From Sanguinoderma infundibulare (Eukaryota; Basidiomycota; Agaricomycetes; Polyporales; Polyporaceae): a stretch of DNA of 64,000 nt. Positions within the stretch are counted from its first letter, which is position 1; each line of letters starts with the position of its first letter. Positions 13,338 through 24,858 of the stretch are shown here, one piece after another. The notes beneath the pieces were generated by a model, which was not told the DNA's origin, searched no databases, and saw nothing but the letters and a program-made list of their open reading frames with translations. The position numbers were made by a program, and so were the translations under genes. The stretch is taken from contig JAVLRN010000009.1 of assembly GCA_032821775.1 (NCBI GenBank), forward strand, positions 1,550,001 through 1,614,000, given 5' to 3'.

Positions 13338-14429
13338 TTGAACCACGGACACATTGCTTGGCTGGTCGCGTCTCGTCGTCGCTGCTGGAACCGGCTCCTG
13401 CGAACGAAACGGGTTGCCAACGCTGCTTACGCCTGACTGTGATCGGACGGGATCGACCCTGCAGGTACTGAGTACGGCGTACGGAGCACCGGAGCAGACT
13501 GAGACGTCTGAGGGACGCGTGTGTTGGCTATTGCGACGGTTGGGACGAGCAGAGGAGGAGATATTCTTGTATGGGGGTATGCAGGACATTGGGCGGTGGG
13601 GCAATAGTAAACTGGGGCGATGGGCACCGACTTGGAATGATGATATGTGGGACATGGGAAGGAGTCCGATCGAAGGTCAGGAGAAGGAGGAAGTGAGATT
13701 TCTCCGGGTGTTGGAGAATATTCCGGACGGGGAATGTGTTGAGCCTTGGAAGTAAGGCACGTGTCGAGGCGGACATGGATGGGAGACTGGGCGGGGGTTG
13801 TACGTGAGGGAGCTACGCGGCGTGAAGGCGTGATAGGTGACAAGAGGCGAGGCGTCGTGAGTCAAAGTGACCGGGCGATCGAGGGCGGGGGCGACTGTGG
13901 CCGAGTTCGATCTGTGATGCGGAAGCTGATTAGGTTGGGAGGGAGCAGCGTCGAAGCGGCGAGGGTGTGGCAGGATGTGGGAGCGCGAAGGGGCGCGAAG
14001 GGCAAGCGGCTCGGCTCTCACTCAGCGAGGGCGGCAGAGCGGAGGGGAGAAGGCAGCTGGAATGGGGCAAGGGCCCCATCGGGCGGACAGCGAGGATGGG
14101 TGCAGAGATCCCGGCGGCAGGGGGCACAACAGGCGAGCGATGGGTGCAGAGATCAACGCTCCAGTCGCTGATCTCATCCCACGTCCGAGTGCTCGGAGCA
14201 GCTGGCGCCCGCGGTGGCTCTGACAAGCTGCTGCAATGCATGGCTCCAGGCGCCCGGCCGCTTCCCTGCAGACAGCCATCGGTCATATACTCACCTCCCC
14301 CTCTGCCCGCCTCTCCTTCGCCCTTCCCATCACCCCCATCCGCCCACACCGCGCTCTAGAGCCCCATCTCCTACGCCTCGTGCGCCAGACCCTGTGCTTG
14401 CTCACCGCACGACCTCTCAGCTCTTCGCG
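13338..14429. other. intergenic, purine-rich then pyrimidine-rich
   Basis: No gene recognised. The plus strand is rich in G/A from about 13550 to 14150 and switches to C/T before the F-box start codon. This base skew makes long but meaningless open frames on both strands. Confidence 0.5.
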
Positions 14430-16972
14430 ATGCACGCACAATCCTCTTACGCCACCAGAACGCTCCAAGATACCCCGCCTGCACTCGACCGCCTTCCAGC
14501 AGAGATCCTCTTGGAGGTCGCGAGCTACCTCGCCTCGCGCTCAGACATCCTGCAGCTCAGCCAAGTGGTGCGTCCCCGGTCGTGCGACCGCCCTGCCATT
14601 GCGCTTTCTGACCGGACTTTGTGATCCGACCCTTCTCCGCTTCCCCAGTCCTCCACCGTCTACGCCAAGGTCGTCCCCGCACTCTACGCCGACGTCGACC
14701 TCCACGGCGCAGACCAGTGCGAGTCCACCCTCGCCATGCTCCAGCGCTCCCCGGACGTAGCCCGACACATCAGGCGCCTCGCCGTCTTCCCAGAAGACGA
14801 CTCATCCTCCCTGCGCTTGCCCTCGCGCGATCGTCTCCGCGCGTGGGACAACGCTGGCATCGTTTCGCGCTCCGTCATGAAGGCCGCGCGTCATCTAGAC
14901 GCACTCGCCTCCTTCGACTGGCACGGAGAGGACATGCTGCCCGACGACAGGATGTGGGCCGAGCTCCGCGCACAGTGAGTCGAATCATCCCATCCTCCTC
15001 GCCGCCTCTTTTTCTCCGTCACCCTTCAGATCGTCGCGAGCCTTGTCTTGTTGCCATGCGCGCACTGCCGCGGGAAGTCCCAAAGCCGCTCTCGGCCCGC
15101 CGTCTTATGCGAGACTAAACTTATTTCTTGTCTTCCCAGATGTCCGCGGCTCCGACGCATAGGCACCACGTTTGGCTGCTTCCTCCCGCGGCCAACCAGT
15201 TCGGTAAGTGCGCTCCATGACATCATCCCCCGTCCACCGTCCGGGGCGCCAGTATCGCCTCGACACTTGAACCGCCGTCCCTTGATCGTTTCGTGTGATA
15301 TCAATCAAGTGCTGAGACATCCATCTTGCAGCTCATGCTCTTCTCGGACCTGATCGGTTTCTCGCTGACGCTCAAAGATGGCTTTTACGCCCACTCGCTC
15401 CATTTGCCTTCTCGAGGTCAGTCCGATGCCGACAAGAATCAGCTCCGCATCCTCGGTCTCGCTGACCTCGAGTCAGAGAGCGAGCCTGTCTTCACCCGTC
15501 TATGGGACATGCTCACTCTCCGTTGTCCCGCCCTCGAGTCTCTTCGTATCGTAGGAAACTCCTCCGAGCCTTCTGACGGCTCCCGGCTATATGCCGCTTC
15601 CTGGCCCAACCTCCGACATCTCGCCTTCGGCGCCGTCGTGTGGAACGTCAACACACCCGGGCAAGCCCATGCCGTTCGGGACTTTGTTGACTTCCTCGAG
15701 CGGCATCCCACCCTTGAGAGTCTCCACCTCCTCGGTCGCCCCAGTGCCAACCAGGTCGATCTCTCCACCCTATCGCCCGATGCACTGCCCAACCTCAAGG
15801 ATTTCAGCGGGTCCTTCGGTCTCCTGCGCATGCTCGTCGACCGCTCTCACCCACCGGACCCGGCCGCTCCACCAGCGCCTGCCCCAGTCCTCAACCCAAA
15901 CCAACCCCTGCCGCCGATTGTGCACACTTCTCTATCCAAGACGCTCCAGCGAATATGCTTTCCGCATGCAATGCAACTCCGGGACCTCACGCCGCTCGTC
16001 ATTTCTCGTGTCCTCCAGGGTTTGCACGCGCTCAAGTCGATCAAGGTCACGTTTTCTATCCAGGGCGGGTACGACAGCAACGGGATATTCCGCACCATCG
16101 TTGCGTCCTGTCCGAATCTGTTGGACCTTGACATCACCTGCACCAACAGGCCGTCCTTCTTCCTGGTAAGTCTTACAGCAAACGTCCAGGCCGTTGACCA
16201 ACCCTGTACCCCATCGCAGGATACGTTTGCGAACTCGCTCCGCGGGCTTTCCCGCCTGCGTACGCTCTCGCTCTCGCTTGTGCGCATGGCCGGCGAGGAG
16301 CCGATGCACGTCGGCGCGTCCCGCATCGCGCTTGCGAACCCCCGTCTCAAGTCGTTCGCGATCGCCTTCATTCCCGCCCACGGCGGTTCGGACAGCCCGC
16401 CGCCGCCCCTAGAGCACGGCACGTTCGAACTCACGTCGGACGTCCACGGCATCCCGGTCTGCCTCGACATCCACCAGCGGTACGTCGCGCTGTGGCCGTG
16501 GCAGCGGCATGCCGGAGCGGGAACGAGCTTGGGCGCGGGCGTGGGCGTGGGGGCGGGCGTCGCGGAATGGTTCGCGGCGGTCGCGGGCGCGCTGGGCATC
16601 GAGGCGCCGCTGATGCTGTTCGAGAATGGGATCGGGCTCGTGAACCGGTTCAGCATCGGCTTCAACGGGGGCTTGGGGTGCAGCTTGGACCTTGCGAACG
16701 TCCTCGGGTCGTTGAGATCGGGCTTGGGATTCGGATTCGGATTCGGGTGGGGCTTGGGAATGGGGCTGGGGCTGGGGAAGCGGCCCCGTGCGAGCGTGCG
16801 GCGGTGGGTGTGCGACCTGCGGCCGAGCGGGCACCCGGACGTCGCGCAGAAGGGCGTGGGGGAGCTGCTGGTGGAGCGGAGCCCGGCGGGAGAGGAGGCG
16901 CGGCTGATGGTGTTTTGCTTGTGCTTGCTGCTGCTCACCGTCTGGGCGCTGGTGAGCAAGGCCGCGCGGTAG
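14430..16972 (+). CDS. F-box/LRR-like protein with Gly-rich region and C-terminal membrane anchor
   Basis: Five exons (14430..14567, 14649..14974, 15140..15203, 15332..16165, 16220..16972) give 704 residues. Residues about 18-50 form an F-box (LPAEILLEVASYL), the Skp1-binding part of SCF ubiquitin ligases. The middle has irregular leucine-rich segments (LESLRIVG, LRHLAF, LESLHLLG, LRTLSLSL), as in Agaricomycete F-box families. Two unusual features follow. One is a Gly/Phe/Leu run (GLGFGFGFGWGLGMGLGLG). The other is a final hydrophobic helix (LMVFCLCLLLLTVWALV) ending five residues from the stop, which fits a tail anchor. Intron 4 (16166..16219) is 54 bp, has no in-frame stop, and would be frame-neutral if retained. 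Target unknown. Confidence 0.8.
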
Positions 16973-17736
16973 ATCGGTTTGCTTGCGCGTGGAGGGGGGG
17001 CTGCTCCCACGTTCGTTCGGTGTTCAGTTTTGACGACGTTTGACACGATTGCGATGCCTTTCTGTTTTGCTTTTGCTTTTGATTAGCCCATTTAATGAGC
17101 CCGCGTTATACGGGGCGCTGTACTGCTACTTTGTGACGGACTGGTTAACGGAGGATGAATGATTACGTTCTTTAGGATGGAAGTTACATGTTTGGCTACG
17201 TGTCCGTGGTGCTTGCCACGTCATTATGTTTAGATTTCTTTCGACCACGCTGCTAATCGTTGTATATCTACGTGCTTTGTGTAGCCACCTATACCTGCAT
17301 TTAGATCTTGCCAAACTCCGGCTGCAGGTCGATCGCACTGCTTTTCCCTGTCAGATCCAACTTGTTAAGAGGTACTTACCCCATTGGGAGCAGGTCCCAG
17401 TTCGGGATCGGAATGAGAGTTTATGGTAAAACTTCACACACAGCTTGGCTCGGCAGTCGGAATGAAACCTTGGCGAGATGGAGGCAAGCATTACGTTACA
17501 TTGTCCCTGGTTGCTACACAACAGCCATCAACATACACCCGCGTCCCCGTATAATACAACAGCATGAAAACACGGAGTGGCATACATGTCGAGAGGCATG
17601 TATAAGTTATACCGTACCTCGGAGAGAAGAGTCCCAAAGACCGTCGATATATGCACTATCGAATCAAGAAATCCGTACCGTAAACTGTCCTAAGATGTGC
17701 GTGCGTGCCGGGTAGCGCCAGGACGCCGGCTCCTGC
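16973..17736. other. intergenic between convergent genes
   Basis: AT-richer than its surroundings. It should hold the 3' UTRs and poly(A) sites of the F-box gene and the tyrosinase gene. No coding feature is seen. Confidence 0.5.
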
Positions 17737-19337
17737 TTACTCGTATACGTAGCAGAGGAAGCCCCCGGTGGTGTTCATGACGTCGTAGATCGTCACCTCG
17801 TCGAACAGGCCGTCCGCCGGGACGGTCGAGTTGAGCTGCAACAAAGCAAAGCAAAAAAAACGACGCAGGTGAGCCTCCCGACCGAAGGACCTAGCACCGG
17901 GTGGGAAAACGCGTACCGAGAGCTCGGGAGCCATGCCGTTCGGGTAGTCGGCGAGGGCCTGGAGCGAGGTGAGGTTCTGCACCGAGCCGCCGCGGAAGGC
18001 CCAGAAGTTGTCCGGGTGGTCGCGCTGCCAGTCGTACCAGACCTTGTCGACCATCTGCGAGGAGCAGGAGAGAGATGAGTGAGTGAGTGGGTTGTCTACG
18101 CGATTTGGAGGTTGGCGGTGCTTACTGCGTGGTGCAGCTGGAAGACCGGCTCTAAATAGTAAAAAAAGTCCGGGTGAGTTGGCCAGCGCCGGACCGGGAG
18201 CAGGGACCACAGAGCGGGTGCGTACCGTTGGCAGAGAACGTAGGTTGGCCCTTTACACAGTCGGCGGGAGCGTCCGCGGGGCAGTAGCCGGCCAAGTCAC
18301 TAAAGACGCGGGCGTGAGCATGCCCCGAGTCCCGAAATCGCATCGAAAATGAATCAAAGTCAAAAAAGGGGGTCGAGGCGACGGAGCTCATAGGCATACG
18401 CACCCTCCCAGGATCTCGTGCACGCTCCCGTGCATGGCCTCGGGGCGCTCGATGGCAAACTGCATGCCGGGGAAGTCGCCCACGGTCCAGTTCACGGCCT
18501 TCTGGACCTCGGCGGGCGTGAACGACGCGTTCGCCTCCAGGAGGGGGTTCGTGATGATCGCTTCGCTCGCGAACACGACCCATGGCCGGAGGGTGAAGTT
18601 GCGGCGGAGCGTGTGCGGGGCGGGGTAGGCGAGCTGCAGGTTCCGGAAGCCGCCGTCCTGGACTTGGATGTCCTTGGACGGGTCACCCCAGCCGCCGAGG
18701 CCGCTGACCGGGTCTGGCTCGTGGAAGAGCGGGCTATTCTTGACGTCGGCGGAGTCTGTTGTGGAGCTGATGAGCGGTCATCGGGGACGGGGACAAAGGG
18801 GGCTTCTTACCGAGAGACCAGTTCCAGTAGGGAGTGGTACCCTTGAAACCGCACTTGGACTTCAAGGCGCTCTCGACTGCAGCCACGTACCACCGATGCC
18901 AGGGGAGGAAGAGGCCGGTGTTATGGATCTGGGATCACATGCCATTAGCATTCGGTGGTTAGGAGGAAAAATCTAAACCTTACTCGTATGTTCAGGTCCA
19001 TGTGGGTGTACACGAGGTCATCCCAGTAGCTGCTCGACTCATTGACCGGCGGGATGTTGGAAAGCGTGCGATTGACGGCGGGCGCAAGGTTGGGGTCGTG
19101 AGGAAGAGACGCGAGACACTGTTTGGAGAGACAGGCGATCGTCAGCGTCTACAAGGACCGGATGCGAGAGGAAGGAAGACAGACATTGACAGCAGCGATC
19201 CAAGCCGCCTTTTCGTCGGTGGACAGCGTACGCCACTCCTTCCTGACCGCAGGATTAGTGCACTCAGCAGCGCCTGCCCCGAGGGCGAAGAGGGCCAGGG
19301 CGGCAGTGAAGGAAGAAGCGAGCTGAAACCAGCGCAT
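17737..19337 (-). CDS. secreted tyrosinase (type 3 copper oxidase)
   Basis: Tyrosinases hydroxylate monophenols and oxidise o-diphenols to quinones, feeding melanin or cross-linking reactions. Eight exons (19337..19185, 19118..18984, 18928..18811, 18755..18404, 18299..18226, 18151..18126, 18054..17917, 17835..17737) join in frame to 364 residues. A signal peptide is clear (MRWFQLASSFTAALALFALG, then GAGAAEC). Copper site A has HMDLN and HNTGLFLPWHRW. Copper site B has MHGSVHEILGG and FQLHHAMVDKVWYDW. All six expected His are present. The protein ends GGFLCYVYE without the C-terminal lid domain of mushroom PPO-type tyrosinases, so it belongs to the short secreted class. Several N-x-S/T sites suggest glycosylation. 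Confidence 0.92.
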
Positions 19338-19433
19338 GGTGGTAGGAGCTAGAGACAGGTGCTCGTTGAAGTCAAGAGGATATGGGCGAGAGCACAAGGG
19401 TGCAATGAGCGAATTGTTCGGTCGCAGCGAGGC

Positions 19434-19441
19434 TTTTATAT
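19434..19441 (-). promoter_or_regulatory. TATA box of the tyrosinase gene
   Basis: On the minus strand ATATAAAA sits about 97 bp upstream of the start codon at 19337. This fits a regulated, secreted-enzyme promoter. Confidence 0.6.
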
Positions 19442-20937
19442 CGCTCCCCCTCGCCCCGAACTGACCGAGATATCCTGCGCACATACAAATCCTGTTAGCC
19501 TGGCCACGATAACAGCCCACATGCGTCCGGTCGAGTGCAAGCAAGTCACCGGACGTTCGGTGCGCAGTGCCCTTCTCACGAACACCGTCAGGTCGGGGGA
19601 GCGGGCAGTCCACCTCGCCGTGCATGACGTTCGTTTCGAGGCATAAACGGAGATCGCTTGCCGAGGGTTCGTCTTCGGTGTGGGCAACCTGGGTCGCCGC
19701 ATGACCCTAAGCTTTTTGCAAAAAACAACGAGGAGCCCCATGCGAATCAGACCTCAACGTAACCTTCACCCCTCATATCCCGATCTCTGCATGAGTAAAA
19801 CATGACACAAATGAGGCATATGCAGGCCTTGTACTCACAGAGTCTAGACGGTCCCCTCAACTCCATCATCCCCGTAAATCGAAAGCGATAGACTGCGGGC
19901 CGGCAAAGGAACTGGGGTATGTACCGCCATCCTATGCAGCACCGCAAGTGCATACCGACTTTGCAGGCGGCCAAGACTGATTTTCCAACTGCGGCAAGGA
20001 CGAAATTTTTGAATGCACTGTAGATAGAACGTTGTAGCGAGATGCATGAGGCCAAGAGCCCTTTTTGCCAGTGCTGGCCGCACATCGCGATGTTCGAGGA
20101 TCCCGGTGCCTGAGGACGCACGTGCCGCGGTACCGCAACCACGATCACCGTAAGTAATGGTACCGTCAAGCTAGAACTTTGATGACGGACAGTAATGCGA
20201 TACGGTCTGCACTGGGTCAGCCAGAGGTCAGTATCGCTCGTTTTCATCAGTTGATAATTGGTGGATAAACGATCTGCCTCGTGGGGATCGAGAGTCCGCG
20301 GCTCGGCGACGGCTGCGACCAGGACGCAACGTGGTCACACCGGGGGCGGCGCGGAACAAGAAGACGTCATAGAACCAGCCACCAACTCACCTTCTATCAC
20401 CCGCGCTTGCTCGCCATGTCCCGCGGGGCTCGGATGGACGTTCGCTAGCATTGGGGGCGAGCCTGGGAAGCTACAACAGGGAATGCATGAGGATGCGAGT
20501 ATACATACAAATCTATTCCTAGCCCTGGGAAGCGTGTACCGGGAGGGGCGTTCCTACGTATGAAAGACACCGGCGGGGCGAACGTATGCATGCGATGCGC
20601 ACGACCAAATTCGACAAAGATTGTATACAGATGATGGTACTAGCAGCCAAGCTGTGGGTATCGAACTCGAACGCAACATTCAGAAGCAAAGAGCAGGGGA
20701 AGGAAATATTCGTAAGCACTACCAATACTCGGAGTAAAATCGAATGATATGCATACGGAGCCAGATGAGGATGGGGTACATGAGGCAACATGATGGGTAG
20801 ATTGTCTTGGCACCAACGATAAACTGCGCGCTCCAGAGGTGGGTGAATGTACATCCGTCCGTGATAGGGGACGCTTGATTATGATACACCGTGTGTGGTA
20901 GTTCATCTTGAACCATCTTGGCGTACATGACGCGCGT
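19442..20937. other. intergenic, no gene recognised
   Basis: About 1.5 kb between two minus-strand genes. The short open frames overlap on both strands and show no domain. It contains the upstream control region of the tyrosinase gene and the 3' end of the large gene at 20938. Confidence 0.45.
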
Positions 20938-23900
20938 TCACGGCTTCGTCAGAGGGGGCAGCACGTCAGAGAACGTGATCGCCAGGCAGCCCAACCAAGC
21001 CATCTCGACGGCAGCACGTCCGATGGGCGTGAGCATGTAAACCGGGTCGAAATCGTCCATCATCTCCTCCTCGTGCACCGGTGATGGCGGCTGCGGTGGT
21101 GGATTCTCCTCCAGTCCGATGGCAAGGCCGACACGAGCGAGACCCTCCGGAATGAACTCGATATCCCTCTCTCGCCCAGAGCACACCCCAATGACGACGT
21201 CGCCAGGATGCTTCTCACGGATAGAAGCGGGAGGAAGCTCCTGCATGGCGTCCGCCATCGCACCCGAAATCGCCAGTCCCTCGCTGGGCAAGCGAACGCC
21301 GGTTCCGAGAAAATCGTGATACGAGACCAGGCGCGCGCAAACCCGGAACGCTGATTTGGGAATGCCCTTGGTCTTCGACACCGCAGCAGGGGCAACAGCA
21401 AGCGAGTCGGCTCGGGACCGTTTCTTGTTCGCGTCGCCCTTCTTTTTCTGAACTTTGCGCTCGTCGAAGGGGACGTAGTAGACGATCAGGTACTGGCGCT
21501 CCTCGATGGGCAGGGTGTACCTCGAGTTGTCGTCGCCCGGTATGGCTGACGAATCGTCCGTGTCGCAAGGCCAGAGAGGGAGCAACATGTGGAGCGCGTC
21601 TGGAGGAACCTCCTCGAACACGTTGACACCAGAGGTGTTCTTCATCGGCTGCTTGCCCTTGCTGCGTTCGCCGCGGCTGTTGCGGAACGTCGGAAGCAGG
21701 CCCACATCCTTGAACGACTCATTGAGGTTCTGGATGACGCGCTCGCGTTCCTCTTGCTTCGAACGAGGCGCGAGAGTGACCCATGGGGGGAGTGTAGGCG
21801 TGAAGGGCACATCAGGCGACGGCCCCGACTGTTTGCCTCCAATGCTACGGGCGTTATTTCCGCGTATGCGCCGCGCGAGTCTCTCCATCAGCCCGCCACC
21901 GCCGGTATGCTCATGCTCCACGTGATGCCCCCCGCGGATGTACTCGATACTCCCGGAGTCGAGAGTGGCGAACGCCTCGGCGTGCGACGTCCTCGGGTGA
22001 GCAAGGGCGTCCTCGTCGTCGTCGAGGTCCATCGTGTCCTCTCGACGGCTGCTCCGGCTGATCGAAGGTGTAAGCCGATCACTGGAAGACATCGCGATGT
22101 CGATACTGGGGGCAGGCGTGCGGGTGTCGACCGTGGTGGTGGTAATCGAAGGAACATAGCTGGTAGAAGCCGAAGTAACGGTAGGAGAGAGAGGGATAGA
22201 TGGTGGTGACGACTCGTATGGCTGCCGCCTAATCATACTGTCGTCCTCCGTCGTCGTCTTGCTCGTCGATGAAGTCGACGCCGTAGTACGTGATGAGCTG
22301 GTCGAGGCAACACTACCGGCGCTGCTGGTCTGACTGGCTGGTTCCGACCCGACCGTTTGGTCCGACTTGACCTTGTCCTTCGCTTTGGATTTATCCTTCC
22401 GACTCCGCTCCTTCTCCTTCAACCGTTCGCGCCCGTCACGATCAGAGGGTCGGGACTGCCCGTCGGTGAGCAGCCCGTGAGCGTTCAGCTGGCTTGTTGT
22501 CCGGGTGCTCGTGAACTGCGCCTGCACATCCATCGTCGCGAGCAGGATGGTACCGCTCGTGTGCACATGGAACGATGTACCGCCCGGCTTGTTAGCACGT
22601 CCGAAGAGGCCGTACTTGCGGAAGATGCTGAACGCGACGGCGCGTGAATGGCGGTGGATGATAGAATGCGGCCCGCCTTTCGTGTTCCCTCGGGAGAACG
22701 GGTCGGTAATATGGCGGACATTAATCCGCTGCGTGGGTGCCTTCGAAGGATCTAAGCGCGATCCGTCAGTCAACGCACGGCCTTGTACCTGACAGAACGT
22801 GGTGCTTACGCTCGGTCCACTGTTTGTCAACCTTAAATCTACCAACATACTGGTGCCGCCAGAGCTCGTGAAAGGCCGGCCGACCCGAGCGCACAGGAAT
22901 GGGGTTGGTCGCCGACGCGTCCGCCGTCTCTTTCCTGAAGCTCCACTCCTCCCGTCTCCTCAGGTACCCTTTGTCAAGCCTCCGAAGCTGCGAGGTGAAC
23001 GCATCGTCGCTCATCGTCGTCGTGCTGGAACGACGGCCACTCGAGATCGAACTTGAGTACTCCCACGGGGCGATGGACGTGCTTGGACGGCGAGACTCGG
23101 AGCCACCCGGCGCAATGTATGAAGGCGCTCCCGAAGACCATGACCGCCGGATACCGTCGCCGAGAATATACTGGAGGTTGAAGCCTTCGTATGTGTCTGG
23201 CACTGGCTCCGTCGTGATATCATCCAGGGGAATCTGATCATCCGGCTCGATCTGCACTTGTACCTCCGCTTCTGCTTGCACCTGTGCCTGCACCTGCGCC
23301 TCGAGCGAGCGCCAATCCGCGAGTGTCGTGGGTTGACTCGTCGCCTGGACGAGGGGAGGAGGTGCCGGAGACTGTTGGTCAAGGCCGTCGTCCACGCTCC
23401 GGCTCAGGCGTCGGACAGCGAAGATGGTGACCTCGCTGTCTTCGCGGCCACGAAGCGTGGAGCCCGACGCGGTAGGTATCGTCCATGGAACGCTTCCGCG
23501 ACGGGAATTGGGAGGGGAACCGACGGAACTCGGCGCACTTTCTTCGCCACCGCTATCGCGAACGCGAGCGAAGGTGACAGGAGAAGACGCACCGGCCTCG
23601 ATGTGATCAACATCTTCATCGTCGTCATCGTCGGACAAGTCCTGATCGTGCTCGACGAAGCTTGTGGCGAGACTGAGGGTGCTATAACGCTCATCCCGAG
23701 TGGGGCCCGGGGCGTAATAATCCTTGCTGCCGCCGCCGAAGGTGTGGAGCGATGCGGTGTCTGAGACATCCTCACGGGAAACATTGCGGTAGTCGAACTC
23801 GACGTCCGTGTCAAGCTCTTCGCCGCCGTCACAGGCAGTGGCTGAGTCAGACTCTACCTCGGAATGGGCGTCGCGAGGGGGCGGGGGGAGGGAGGCCGAG

Positions 23901-24858
23901 GGACCAGAGTATGCATTGGATGGGAGGGAAGGTCGGCGGGTGCCGTCGTCAATAGCACGCATCTTTGCTCTGCTCTGCCTGACTGCTTCCTCCTCGTCTT
24001 CGTCTGACGTCAGCCGGCTGTGGACGTCGCCGGTGTTAATCCTTGGCGTGCTGCGAATACGATTGGTGTTGTTGGAGGCCGAAATGGACTGTCTTGGAGT
24101 ACGATCCGTACTATTCGAATTCGCGACCGTGAAGGGGCTGATCTGGTCTGGGCGCCGAGGAGGGGGTGATCGCGCAGCACCGAAGGTAAAGGTGGAGAGG
24201 TTGGAGTATATGTCGTCCGACGAGGTTAGCAGATGGGGATTAACATTGGGAAGAGGAGGAGTAGGTTGTGACGGAGCGGGTTTGGCGGTTGGCGGTTGAA
24301 GGACGCTTGGGAGGGAGCCTCTGCGGGAAGAAGAGACGGATGTGGATGAGGCGGTGTGAGTTGCACGCCTTGGAAGAGGACGCAAGGGCTGGAGCGGAGA
24401 TGGACGAGATACGGTTGTGCTACTTTGAGCTCTAGAGAAGGAGTGGATGCTGAGAGGAGTGGGATATGCGAGAGAAGATGTACGCACTGGTTGGGGATGG
24501 ATCTACGTCTCGAGGAAGAGGGCGTATTGCTGGTTATGGTATCAGCAGCTGCCGCACGGGGAATGATGTGTCTGCCGATGGCAAGGCGAGCAGGGTCGTT
24601 GTCCTGAGTGTTGTCGGTAGGACTGTAACCTAGGAACGAAGAGGAGGAGGCAGAGGACATCTGATCGTCGGCCTGAGCAGCGAGGGAGCCGTTTGCAGAC
24701 TGAAGGGGAGCGAGAGGGGCACGGCGAGGGAGGAGAGGGGTGTTTGGGGAGGATGCGATGGACGATGTGGACTGGGACCTGCTGGAGAGACTCCTGGGTC
24801 GCGAAGGCGGTTTTTCGGGCTGGTGGGGAGGGGCGTCGCTGCGTTTGAAGTGAAACAT
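20938..24858 (-). CDS. large disordered protein, no recognised domain
   Basis: Three exons (24858..24488, 24431..22810, 22751..20938) join in phase to 1268 residues. The first 500 or so residues are Ser/Pro/Arg-rich and acidic, with a Glu/Gln/Val run (EAQVQAQVQAEAEVQVQIEP). Ordered parts are a segment around NLQYILGDGIRRSWSSGAPS, and a compact block spanning exons 2-3 from FHELWRHQYVGRFKVDKQWTE to RINVRHITDPFSRGNT and IFRKYGLFGRANKPGG. A Lys/Glu-rich basic stretch and Ser/Thr tracts follow. The C-terminal 200 residues look folded (QYLIVYYVPFDERKVQKKKG; GDVVIGVCSGRERDIEFIPE) and end in a hydrophobic helix. I recall no named family. It looks like a conserved fungal protein of unknown function, possibly regulatory. 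Confidence 0.75.

Noticed and set aside
15847..17046. 399-residue minus-strand open frame
   Set aside because: Antisense shadow of the F-box gene, with GC-rich Pro/Arg text and no domain.
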